64,000 nucleotides of DNA from Motiliproteus sp041586735 (GTDB taxonomy: Bacteria; Pseudomonadota; Gammaproteobacteria; Pseudomonadales; Balneatricaceae). Of this stretch, positions 8,288-17,051 are shown piece after piece. The stretch is taken from NCBI GenBank assembly GCA_041586735.1, contig JBFGZQ010000008.1, positions 111,393 to 175,392 of the forward strand, written 5' to 3'. The notes below the pieces were generated by a model. The model ran no database searches. It saw only the letters and a list, made by a program, of their open reading frames with translations, and was not told the DNA's origin. Position 1 is the stretch's first letter. The number at the start of each line of letters is the position of its first letter. Both the position numbers and the translations under genes were made by a program.

Positions 8288-9578
8288 CTCGACCGATGCC
8301 CTGCTAGAGCGACCGCTGACGGCACTGATCAAACCCGATCGCAGCCCGCTGAGTCTGAAAGAGTACCGCGACGGCGGCGGCTATCGAGGCTTGGAGCAGG
8401 CGCTCAAGCACCTGACCCCAGAAGCCGTATTGAAACAGGTCACCGACGCCAACCTGCGCGGCCGTGGCGGCGCCGGTTTCTCCACCGGCCTGAAGTGGAG
8501 CTTTATGCCGCGCGATTCAGGCGCCCCAACCCCGCGCTACCTGGTGTGCAACGCCGACGAGATGGAGCCGGGCACCTTCAAAGATCGCTTGCTTATGGAG
8601 AGTAATCCGCACCAATTGCTCGAAGGGATGGCGATCAGCGCCTACGCGCTGGGAGCCGAGATCGGTTATATGTTCCTGCGCGCCGAATACGGTCGCGCCG
8701 CCGCCCACCTGCAACGCGCGCTGCAAGAGGCCCTTGATGCCGGCTATCTGGGCAATAACCTGCTCGGCACTGAATTCAGCCTAACGATCCACCTGCACAC
8801 CAGCGCCGGGCGCTACATCTGCGGCGAAGAGACCGCGCTGCTCAACTCGCTGGAGGGCAAGCGTGCCACCCCCCGCGCCAAGCCGCCGTTCCCCCAGGTC
8901 TGCGGTCTGTTCGGCCAGCCGACGGTGGTCAACAACTGCGAAACGCTGTGCAATATTCCCCATATTCTAGCTAACGGCGCCGACTGGTACCTGAGCCTGG
9001 GTCGCGGCGCGGACAGTGGCACCAAGATCTTCGGCGCCGCCGGCAACGTCCGTCGACCGGGGCTATGGGAGCGCCCCATGGGCACCCCCATCCGGGAGAT
9101 CTTCGAAGACTGTGCTGGCGGGATGAGCCCAGGCTACCAGATGCGCGGCTTCCTGCCCGGCGGCGCCTCCACCGATTTTCTGTTGCCCGAGCATCTCGAC
9201 CTGGCGATGGATTACGACGTCATCGGCAGAGCGGGAAGCCGCATGGGCACCGCCTCACTCATCGTACTCGATGACCAGACCTGCCCGGTGGCGATGGTCC
9301 GTAACCTGACCCACTTCTTCGCTCAGGAGTCCTGCGGCTGGTGCACCCCGTGCCGCGACGGCCTGCCTTGGGCGGAGCAGTTACTCAATGAGATCGAAGC
9401 GGGTCGCGGGCGGATGGAGGACCTGGATACCCTGGCCTGGCAATGCCGGTTTATGGGCCCCGGTAACACCTTCTGCGCGTTGGCGCCGGGTGCGGCGGAG
9501 CCGATCCAGAGCGCATTGAAATATTTTCGTGAAGACTTTGAACGCCATATCACCGCTAAGGGTTGTCCTTGGCACTGA
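8280..9578 (+). CDS. nuoF: NADH-quinone oxidoreductase subunit F (NADH/FMN subunit)
   Basis: 432 aa. It binds NADH and FMN and carries [4Fe-4S] cluster N3, the entry point for electrons. Visible motifs are the glycine-rich RGRGGAGFSTGLKW (NADH/FMN site), CNADEMEPGTFKDR, HTSAGRYICGEETALLNSLEG, and the cluster ligands ESCGWCTPCRDG with a fourth Cys in NTFCALAPGA. It ends 95 bp before nuoG, the longest gap in the operon. Confidence 0.97.
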   Translation: MTNSTDALLERPLTALIKPDRSPLSLKEYRDGGGYRGLEQALKHLTPEAVLKQVTDANLRGRGGAGFSTGLKWSFMPRDSGAPTPRYLVCNADEMEPGTFKDRLLMESNPHQLLEGMAISAYALGAEIGYMFLRAEYGRAAAHLQRALQEALDAGYLGNNLLGTEFSLTIHLHTSAGRYICGEETALLNSLEGKRATPRAKPPFPQVCGLFGQPTVVNNCETLCNIPHILANGADWYLSLGRGADSGTKIFGAAGNVRRPGLWERPMGTPIREIFEDCAGGMSPGYQMRGFLPGGASTDFLLPEHLDLAMDYDVIGRAGSRMGTASLIVLDDQTCPVAMVRNLTHFFAQESCGWCTPCRDGLPWAEQLLNEIEAGRGRMEDLDTLAWQCRFMGPGNTFCALAPGAAEPIQSALKYFREDFERHITAKGCPWH

Positions 9579-9584
9579 TGATGT

Positions 9585-9606
9585 AGGTAAAGAGCAGGTA
9601 AAGAGT
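9585..9606 (+). repeat. 11-bp direct repeat after nuoF
   Basis: AGGTAAAGAGC (9585-9595) and AGGTAAAGAGT (9596-9606) lie 7 bp downstream of the nuoF stop. The rest of the 95-bp gap is AT-rich and full of TAA/TAG triplets. It is one of several short tandem duplications next to gene ends in this window. Confidence 0.8.
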
Positions 9607-9673
9607 AGCTAAGCTAAATTAACTAATAAAAACAATGAGCCGGGACTAAAGTCTGGCCAGGCCAACAGGAACA

Positions 9674-12634
9674 ATGATGGCAACGATCAGGATTGACGGA
9701 CAAGACTACCCAGTCGAGGAGGGGCAAAATCTGCTCCAGGCCTGCCTCGGTCTAGGTCTGAATCTGCCCTACTTCTGCTGGCATCCGGCGCTGGGTTCGG
9801 TAGGGGCCTGCCGTCAGTGCGCGTTGCTGCAGTACCAGAACCAGGATGATACTAGAGGCCGGCTGGTGATGGGCTGTATGACGCCGGTGGCAGACGGTCA
9901 GATCCTGTCGATCAAGGCCGCCAACGCGGTCACATTCAGGGCGGGGGTGATCGAAACCCTGATGACCAACCACCCCCACGACTGCCCGGTGTGCGAAGAA
10001 GCAGGCGAGTGCCATCTGCAGGATATGACCGTCATGAGCGGCCACCACCAGCGGCGTTTCCGAGGTCGCAAACGCACCTTTAGCAATCAGGACCTCGGCC
10101 CCTGCATCGGCCACGAGATGAACCGCTGCATCACCTGCTACCGCTGCCTGCGCTTCTACCGTGATTACGCCGGAGGGCAAGACCTGCATGCCTACGGCTC
10201 GCGCAACCAGATCTACTTCGGCCGCTTCGAAGACGGCACCCTGGAGAGTGTGTTCAGCGGCAATCTGGTCGAGGTCTGTCCCACCGGGGTGTTCACCGAC
10301 AAAACCCTGGCCGCGCACTACAGCCGCAAGTGGGATCTACAATGCGCGCCCTCGGTCTGCGTCCACTGCAGCCTGGGGTGTAACACCAGCCCGGGCGAGC
10401 GGTACGGGATGCTAAAGCGCATCCAGAACCGCTATCACCCTGAGATCAACGGCCATTTCCTCTGTGATCGCGGCCGTTTCGGTTATGAGTTCGTCAACCA
10501 TCCCGAGCGGCTTCGCCAATCCTACCAGCGTATTGATGGTGAACTGATCCCCTGCAGCGCCGAGGCCGCCGTGACCGCTCTGCAGCAATTTTTTAGCCCT
10601 CAGCAGGCTGAAGCTAAACAGGCTGACGCCAATAGCGCCGTACCCAAAGCCCGCCCCATAGGTATCGGCTCGCCCCGCGCCACCCTGGAAAGCAATTGGG
10701 CACTGCAGCAGCTGGTCGGCGCCGATCATTTTTTCTCCGGCCTAAGCCGAGCCGATGAAACCCTGCATCAGGCGATGCTGTCACTGCTGCTTAGCTGTAC
10801 CCACGCCACTACGCTGGAACAGGTGGAACGGGCCGACGCGGTGCTGGTGATCGGCGAAGACCTGCTCAATAGCGCGCCCCGGTTAGGGTTAAGCGTACGT
10901 CAAGCGATCCGCGCGGCGAGTCTCGCCAAAGCCGATGCGATCCGAGTACCCCTATGGCAAGACCAGGCGGTGCAGATCGCCGGTCAAGACGTCGGCCACC
11001 CGCTGTATCTGCTCCACAGCCAGCGTAGCGAACTCGACAACCTGGCCCGTGATAGCGTTCACGCCAGTCCACAGCAACAGGCGCAGCTTGGTTTCGCCAT
11101 CGCTCACGCGCTCGACCCGCAAGCACCCGCGGTGGCCGGGCTGGAGCCACGCCAACAGGCGTTGGCCAGCGAGATCGCCACCAGGCTGATGGAGGCCCGC
11201 TACCCACTGCTGATCGCCGGTGCCTCCAGCCGCAGCCGCGAACTGATCTACGCCTGCGCCCAGATTCATCAGGCACTGGTTCGCCAACGCGGTAAGGCTA
11301 AGCCGGTTGGCCTGCAACTGGTATTCCCCGAATCGAACAGCCTGGGACTGGCGCTCCTGACGCGCCACCAGCACGAGAACAGCCTCGACGACGCCTTTAC
11401 CCTGGCCAACCTTAGACCCACCCGGGCGCTCATCCTGGAAAACGATCTCTACCGCCGCGCACCGAAAGCGCAGGTCGATCACTTCTTCGACCAGCTCGAG
11501 CAGAAGGTGGTAATCGACCTGCTGGCCAGTCCCACTACCGCCCGTGCCGACCTGCTGCTGGCCGCCACCAGCTTCGCCGAAAGCCGTGGCACCCTAGTCA
11601 ACAACGAAGGACGCGCCCAGACGCTGTTTCCGGTATTCCCGCCCCCCCGGGAGATGGCGATGAGCTGGCAGTGGTTGCGCCGAGTCGCGGCAGCTGACTG
11701 GCTGCAGGCTAATCCGTTGGTAGAGGTCAACGATGAAGCACAACTGCTGGCACAGTTGGCGGCCAGCGATCCACTGCTGGCACCGCTGCAGGCGTTGGCC
11801 GGCACTGACGCAAACCCTGACGCAAACCCTAACACCACCCACAGCAGCCGCTGGACCACCCCACGGATGCCCCATCGCTACAGTGGCCGCACCGCCCTGC
11901 GCGCCCAACTCAACATCCATGAACCTCAACAACCCCACGACCCCGACTCGACACTGGCCTATAGCATGGAGGGCCTGCCGGTTTACCGCCGGGTGACAGC
12001 CCAGGACCCAGGCCTGCCCCCGCTGCCATTCGCCTGGTATCCGGGTTGGAACTCCAATCAGGCACAGTACAAATTTGACCAACAGCGTCGCGGCTTGCTC
12101 GGACGTGAAGTCGCCGAAGCGCGCTTAATACCCGCCAAGACAGTACAACATCCCACCTGGTACGCCCCGGCAGGACGACGCGCTGACCAGAATAGTGAGC
12201 AGCGTGGCGAACCTATGTCACCGGCGTTGCTGATCGTGCCACAGCCGCAGGCGTTCGGTTCCGAAGAGCTGAGCCGCGTAGCCGCTGCCATCGCCGCTCG
12301 CACAGCACCACTCAGATTGTGGCTGCACCCCGAAGACGGCCAACGGCAGAGCATTGCCGATGGCGACCAGCTCGTGATTCAGCTCGATAGCCTGGATATC
12401 CTATTGCAGGCGCAATTCGATCCCGGTCAGGCACCGGGGACCGCACGGGTGACCGACGGCATGCCACCGCTGTGCGGCTGCACCCTGCCGCAGTACAGCC
12501 GCATCATTCGCAGCGGTGCCAACCCGTTGATCGCCAGCGACCGACCGCAGGAGCTTGATCCTAGCCTGCAGGCTGACACTCATCTGAACCCTCACCCTAA
12601 CCAGGAGCAGGAGCAGGAGCAGGCCGATGACTGA
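9674..12634 (+). CDS. nuoG: NADH-quinone oxidoreductase subunit G
   Basis: 986 aa, longer than E. coli NuoG (about 908). The N-terminal ferredoxin part has ligands in YFCWHPALGSVGACRQCALL and CMTP ([2Fe-2S] N1b), HDCPVCEEAGECHLQ (N4/N5 region, with the His ligand nearby) and CITCYRCLRFYRD. CAPSVCVHCSLGC provides the extra cluster N7 found in E. coli-type enzymes. The molybdopterin-oxidoreductase-like middle and C-terminal parts are intact but lack an active-site role. Added length comes partly from low-complexity inserts: a 12-bp repeat at 11805-11828 (coding DANPDANPN) and a Gln/Glu-rich C-terminal tail. ATG at 9674 or 9677; AACAGGAACA lies upstream. Confidence 0.96.
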   Translation: MMATIRIDGQDYPVEEGQNLLQACLGLGLNLPYFCWHPALGSVGACRQCALLQYQNQDDTRGRLVMGCMTPVADGQILSIKAANAVTFRAGVIETLMTNHPHDCPVCEEAGECHLQDMTVMSGHHQRRFRGRKRTFSNQDLGPCIGHEMNRCITCYRCLRFYRDYAGGQDLHAYGSRNQIYFGRFEDGTLESVFSGNLVEVCPTGVFTDKTLAAHYSRKWDLQCAPSVCVHCSLGCNTSPGERYGMLKRIQNRYHPEINGHFLCDRGRFGYEFVNHPERLRQSYQRIDGELIPCSAEAAVTALQQFFSPQQAEAKQADANSAVPKARPIGIGSPRATLESNWALQQLVGADHFFSGLSRADETLHQAMLSLLLSCTHATTLEQVERADAVLVIGEDLLNSAPRLGLSVRQAIRAASLAKADAIRVPLWQDQAVQIAGQDVGHPLYLLHSQRSELDNLARDSVHASPQQQAQLGFAIAHALDPQAPAVAGLEPRQQALASEIATRLMEARYPLLIAGASSRSRELIYACAQIHQALVRQRGKAKPVGLQLVFPESNSLGLALLTRHQHENSLDDAFTLANLRPTRALILENDLYRRAPKAQVDHFFDQLEQKVVIDLLASPTTARADLLLAATSFAESRGTLVNNEGRAQTLFPVFPPPREMAMSWQWLRRVAAADWLQANPLVEVNDEAQLLAQLAASDPLLAPLQALAGTDANPDANPNTTHSSRWTTPRMPHRYSGRTALRAQLNIHEPQQPHDPDSTLAYSMEGLPVYRRVTAQDPGLPPLPFAWYPGWNSNQAQYKFDQQRRGLLGREVAEARLIPAKTVQHPTWYAPAGRRADQNSEQRGEPMSPALLIVPQPQAFGSEELSRVAAAIAARTAPLRLWLHPEDGQRQSIADGDQLVIQLDSLDILLQAQFDPGQAPGTARVTDGMPPLCGCTLPQYSRIIRSGANPLIASDRPQELDPSLQADTHLNPHPNQEQEQEQADD

Positions 12635-13583
12635 TGTCCTGCTGACACTGGCCAATATCGGACTCAGCATCTCGGTACTCCTCGGACTGGCAGCGCTGCT
12701 GATCTGGGTCGAGCGCCGCTTGCTGGGGATCTGGCAGGACCGCCTCGGCCCCAACCGGATCGGCCCCCTCGGGGTGCTGCAGGTGGCCGCGGATATGATC
12801 AAGATCTTTTTCAAGGAGGACTGGATCCCGCCCTTCGCAGACAAGGCGGTGTTTGTGTTTGCTCCCTGCGTGGTGGTGATCTGCATGCTGATGGCCTTCG
12901 CCGTGGTGCCGTTCGCACCAGGCCTGGGGATCGTGGATCTGAATATCGGGCTGCTGTTCTTTCTCGCGATGAGCGCCCTGGCCGCCTACAGCACCATCCT
13001 TGCCGGTTGGTCATCCAACAACAAGTACGCGCTGTTGGGTGGCATGCGTTCGGCGGCGCAGATGATCAGCTACGACGTATTTATGGGGCTCTCGTTGATG
13101 GGCGTCGTGATGCTAAGCGGCAGCTTCGATCTGCGCCAGATCGTCGAGTCTCAGGCCGAGGTGTGGAACATCGTGCCGCAGTTCGTCGGCTTCCTGATCT
13201 TTATTATCGCAGGGCTGGCCGAGAGCCATCGGCTACCGTTCGACCTACCCGAGGCCGAGCACGAGATCATCGCCGGTTTTCACACCGAATACTCGGGGAT
13301 GAAATTCGGCCTGTTTTTCGTCGGTGAATACTTAGGGGTGCTGCTGATCTCGGCGCTGACCGCCACCCTGTTTCTCGGTGGCTGGCTCGGACCGTTACTA
13401 CCACCGCTGCTGTGGTTCTGCCTCAAGACCGCATTGGTGGTGGCTATGATTATTTTGCTGCGGGCGGCGCTGCCCCGACCAAGGTTTGACCAACTGATGG
13501 CTTTCGGCTGGAAGCTGTTACTGCCACTGGCGCTTGTTAATCTGCTGATAACCGGCGCACTGGTGCTGCTTTTGGCAGACTAA
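12627..13583 (+). CDS. nuoH: NADH-quinone oxidoreductase subunit H
   Basis: 318 aa membrane subunit forming the quinone cavity with NuoB and NuoD. About eight helices are visible. The characteristic segments are ERRLLGIWQDRLGPNRIGP near 25-45, the acidic loop DLPEAEHEIIAGFHTEYSGM near 205-230, and FFVGEYLGV. The start overlaps the nuoG stop by 8 bp. Confidence 0.97.
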   Translation: MTDVLLTLANIGLSISVLLGLAALLIWVERRLLGIWQDRLGPNRIGPLGVLQVAADMIKIFFKEDWIPPFADKAVFVFAPCVVVICMLMAFAVVPFAPGLGIVDLNIGLLFFLAMSALAAYSTILAGWSSNNKYALLGGMRSAAQMISYDVFMGLSLMGVVMLSGSFDLRQIVESQAEVWNIVPQFVGFLIFIIAGLAESHRLPFDLPEAEHEIIAGFHTEYSGMKFGLFFVGEYLGVLLISALTATLFLGGWLGPLLPPLLWFCLKTALVVAMIILLRAALPRPRFDQLMAFGWKLLLPLALVNLLITGALVLLLAD

Positions 13584-13609
13584 CAGGCGCCTAAAAGAGG
13601 GCTAAGACG

Positions 13610-13641
13610 ATGACAACAGACATAGATATGGAGATACGACG

Positions 13642-13648
<7 letters not shown>
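13610..13648 (+). other. 13-codon mini-ORF overlapping the nuoI start
   Basis: ATG at 13610 follows AAAGAGGG with about 9 nt spacing. It reads 12 residues and stops in TGA at 13646-13648, overlapping the nuoI ATG (13642) as ATGCTGA. nuoI has its own GGAG at 13631-13634, so this may be chance. Confidence 0.3.
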
Positions 13649-14153
<505 letters not shown>

Positions 14154-14157
<4 letters not shown>

Positions 14158-14783
14158 GCGTTGCGCTGTTTTATCTGGCTGCCGCCATCACCCTGTTCAG
14201 CGCGCTGATGGTGATCACCCGCCACCATCCGGTGCACGCCCTGCTCTATCTGGTGGTGGCTCAGCTCGCCAGCGCGCTGATCTTCTTTCTGCTGGGCGCG
14301 CCGTTCGCCGCCGCGCTCGAAGTGCTGGTCTATGCCGGTGCGGTGATGGTGATGTTTATCTTCGTCATCATGATGCTCAACCTCGGCGCCACCACGCTGG
14401 AGCAGGAACAACGCTGGCTTGGCCCCAGTATCTGGATCGGTCCCAGCATACTGGTCGCCGCTCTGCTGGCAGAACTACTGCTGGTGCTCATCGATGGTGG
14501 CCTGGCACAGCCGAGCTATGTGGGCCCCAAGGAGCTAGGTATCGCCCTGTTCGGCCCCTACATGCTGGCGGTCGAGCTGGCGTCGATGCTGCTGCTGGCG
14601 GCATTAGTGGGCGCTTACCATCTCAGCAGACCTTATCTGAAGCGCGACGCTGCGGCCTCCCCAGCACCGCAAGTAGCGACGAGAGGGCAGTCTAACCCCA
14701 TCCAAACATCGCCCCCGGCCCAGGCGCCAGCGTCATCCCCACCCCAGGTCGAAGAGCCGAGCGCCGAGGAGGTCCAGCCATGA
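14154..14783 (+). CDS. nuoJ: NADH-quinone oxidoreductase subunit J
   Basis: 209 aa membrane subunit with five helices. Helix 3 shows the conserved VLVYAGAVMVMFIFVIMML, which contains the pi-bulge. The C-terminal 45 residues are a Pro/Ala/Ser-rich tail not needed for the core fold. ATGA overlaps on both sides (nuoI, nuoK) indicate coupled translation. Confidence 0.96.
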
Positions 14784-15088
14784 ATATCCCCCTATTGGAT
14801 CACGCCCTATTGCTGGCCGGACTGCTGTTCTGCATCGGCCTGGTCGGGGTGCTGGTGCGACGTAACTTGCTGTTTATGCTGCTGAGCCTTGAGATCATGC
14901 TCAACGCCGTCGCGCTGGCCTTTGTGATCGCCGGATCGGCTTGGCAGCAAGCCGACGGTCAGATCATGTTTATCCTAGTGCTTAGCCTGGCCGGTGCCGA
15001 GGTGGCGCTGGGACTGGGACTGCTGATCCAGCTGCAACGTCGGTGCGGCAGCTTAGACCTCAACCAACTCAACCGCCTGCGAGGCTAA
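14780..15088 (+). CDS. nuoK: NADH-quinone oxidoreductase subunit K
   Basis: 102 aa with three membrane helices. The two proton-path glutamates are kept in LLSLEIMLNAVALAF and LAGAEVALGLGLLIQL. The gene's 3' end takes part in a diverged duplication: the bases spanning its stop recur 89 bp downstream, just ahead of the true nuoL start. Confidence 0.97.
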   Translation: MNIPLLDHALLLAGLLFCIGLVGVLVRRNLLFMLLSLEIMLNAVALAFVIAGSAWQQADGQIMFILVLSLAGAEVALGLGLLIQLQRRCGSLDLNQLNRLRG

Positions 15089-15184
15089 GATGCTCTATTT
15101 ACTGTGGCTAATCTCGGCACTGCATCAACCTCGTGTCCGATCAACTCAACCGACTCTTATTCTGACTGCGAGGCTAAGATGCTC
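15078..15184 (+). repeat. 89-bp-period duplication of the nuoK end / nuoL start
   Basis: TGCGAGGCTAAGATGCTC occurs at 15078-15095 and again at 15167-15184. AACTCAACCG also recurs upstream of each copy. The first copy encodes MLYLLWLIS and the second MLKLLWLIP, so the nuoL start itself was duplicated. The first copy is now out of frame. Confidence 0.9.
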
Positions 15185-15200
15185 AAGCTGCTCTGGCTGA
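15090..15200 (+). pseudogene. Decoy nuoL start (36-codon remnant ORF)
   Basis: ATG at 15090, preceded by GAGG with 5 nt spacing, opens an ORF beginning MLYLLWLIS that ends at TGA 15198-15200. It resembles the nuoL N-terminus but runs in another frame and overlaps the real start (15179) by 22 nt. It is a leftover of the duplication. If translated, ribosomes finishing at 15200 could reinitiate at 15179. Confidence 0.65.
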
Positions 15201-17011
15201 TTCCGACCCTACCGCTGCTCAGCAGCCTGGTGCTGATGCTGGGTGCCGGTCGCCACTCCAAGACCCTGGTCGCTAGCTGCGGCGTCGGTTCGGTGGGACT
15301 GGCCGCGTTGATCACATTGAGCATCGCCGCCGGTTTCAACGCCGACGACAGTCACCGCCAGCTGCTCTGGCACTGGTTCTCGGTAGCTGGACTCAGCACC
15401 GACTTTGCGCTGTACCTCGACGGTCTGTCGCTGGTAATGCTGATGGTGGTGACCGGTATTGGCTTTCTGATCCACCTCTACGCCGCCGGTTATATGTACG
15501 ACGACCCCGATTACGCCCGCTTTTTTGCCTGCATGAACCTGTTCCTGGCGGCGATGCTGATACTGATCCTGGCCGATAATCTGGTGCTGCTGTACCTGGG
15601 TTGGGAGGCGGTCGGCCTGTGCAGCTATCTGCTGATCGGCTTCTGGTACCAAGATCCAGCCAACGGCATGGCGGCGCGCAAGGCGTTCGTGATCACCCGG
15701 GTCGGTGATGCCGCGCTGATAATCGGCCTGTTCCTGCTCTACGCTGAACTCGGCAGTCTGGATATAGCTACCCTGATGAGTGCTGCCAACGAACGCTGGC
15801 CCAACGGCTCGACTACCGCCACCGTTGCTGCGCTGCTGCTACTGGGCGGCGCGGTGGGCAAATCGGCCCAGCTGCCGCTGCAAAGCTGGCTGCCCGATGC
15901 GATGGCCGGTCCCACCCCGGTCAGCGCCCTGATCCATGCCGCCACTATGGTCACCGCCGGTGTCTACCTGATCGCCCGTTGTCACCCACTGTTTATGCTG
16001 TCATCGGTGGCGATGACGACGGTGGCGGTAGTCGGCCTGCTAACGCTGCTGCTGTCCGGCTGCAGTGCGTTGGTGCAGACCGACATCAAACGCATTCTGG
16101 CCTATTCCACCATCAGCCAGATCGGCTACATGTTCCTGGCATTGGGGGTCGGTGCCTGGTCGGCGGCGATCTTCCATCTGGTCACCCACGCCTTCTTCAA
16201 GGCGCTGCTGTTTCTCTGTGCCGGTTCGGTGATTCTGGCACTCCAGCATCGCCAGGAGATTACCGAGATGGGAGGGCTGGGGCGACGGATGCCGTTCATC
16301 TTCGGCTGTTTCTTGATCGGCTGTGCCTGCTTAGCGGCACTGCCCTTTACCTCGGGTTACTTCAGCAAAGAGCCGATCCTGGCCCAAGCCTGGGCTCAGT
16401 CGCCGTTACTCTGGTTTGGCGGCGCGCTGGGGGCTCTGATCACCGCGCTCTACAGTTTCCGGTTAATCTTCGTGGTGTTCTTCGGTGAGCTAACCACCGA
16501 GCCCAAACCGCTACAGCGGCCCGGATGGGTGGCGCTGAAGATGCCGAGCGCGCTAGCGCTGCTGGCATTATTGGCGCTGTTTGGCGGCGCCTTAGAGCTG
16601 CCGCTGGCAACGGTGCTACCCGGAATAGAGGCACACCCGCCGTTGCTGATCGCAGCGCTCAATACGCTGATCCCCATCCTTGGGGTACTGGCTTGCTATA
16701 GCCTGTACCGACTCAATCCCGAGCTATTGGTGCGCCTCAAGCAGCTGCCCGGCTCGGCTGCGCTACGCCAGTTTTGGCAGCAGGGCTGGGGCTTCGACCG
16801 CTTGTACGACCGCTTGCTGCGACACCCGGTACTCTGGCTGGCCCGGGTCAATCGCAACGACGTCGCTGATCGGCTCAGCCAGGGGATCGTGGCTCTGAGC
16901 CGCCTTAGCCACCAACTGCTGGTCGAGGTGCAGAGCGGCCAGGTCCGTTGGTACGCCGGCATCATGACCTGCGGCATCGTGCTATTAATCGGATTGGGAG
17001 TGTTTATATGA
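15179..17011 (+). CDS. nuoL: NADH-quinone oxidoreductase subunit L
   Basis: 610 aa distal antiporter-like subunit. The start at 15179 gives the family N-terminus MLKLLWLIPTLPLL with GAGG upstream; the in-frame start at 15104 would add an unrelated 25 residues. The proton-path residues are present: Glu in LYLGWEAVGLCSYLLIGFW (helix 5), Lys in GKSAQLPLQSWLPDAM (helix 7) and Lys in GYFSKEPIL (helix 12). The C-terminal lateral helix and last membrane helix (about 540-610) are intact. Confidence 0.96.
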   Translation: MLKLLWLIPTLPLLSSLVLMLGAGRHSKTLVASCGVGSVGLAALITLSIAAGFNADDSHRQLLWHWFSVAGLSTDFALYLDGLSLVMLMVVTGIGFLIHLYAAGYMYDDPDYARFFACMNLFLAAMLILILADNLVLLYLGWEAVGLCSYLLIGFWYQDPANGMAARKAFVITRVGDAALIIGLFLLYAELGSLDIATLMSAANERWPNGSTTATVAALLLLGGAVGKSAQLPLQSWLPDAMAGPTPVSALIHAATMVTAGVYLIARCHPLFMLSSVAMTTVAVVGLLTLLLSGCSALVQTDIKRILAYSTISQIGYMFLALGVGAWSAAIFHLVTHAFFKALLFLCAGSVILALQHRQEITEMGGLGRRMPFIFGCFLIGCACLAALPFTSGYFSKEPILAQAWAQSPLLWFGGALGALITALYSFRLIFVVFFGELTTEPKPLQRPGWVALKMPSALALLALLALFGGALELPLATVLPGIEAHPPLLIAALNTLIPILGVLACYSLYRLNPELLVRLKQLPGSAALRQFWQQGWGFDRLYDRLLRHPVLWLARVNRNDVADRLSQGIVALSRLSHQLLVEVQSGQVRWYAGIMTCGIVLLIGLGVFI

Positions 17012-17051
17012 GCCCGCCGCCAGCCTCGCCTGCAAATCCAAGGAGCGCACT

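Noticed and set aside
15104..15178. N-terminal extension of nuoL by 25 residues
   Set aside because: The extension is derived from the duplicated junction, is not hydrophobic, and the start at 15179 matches the NuoL family with its own GAGG.
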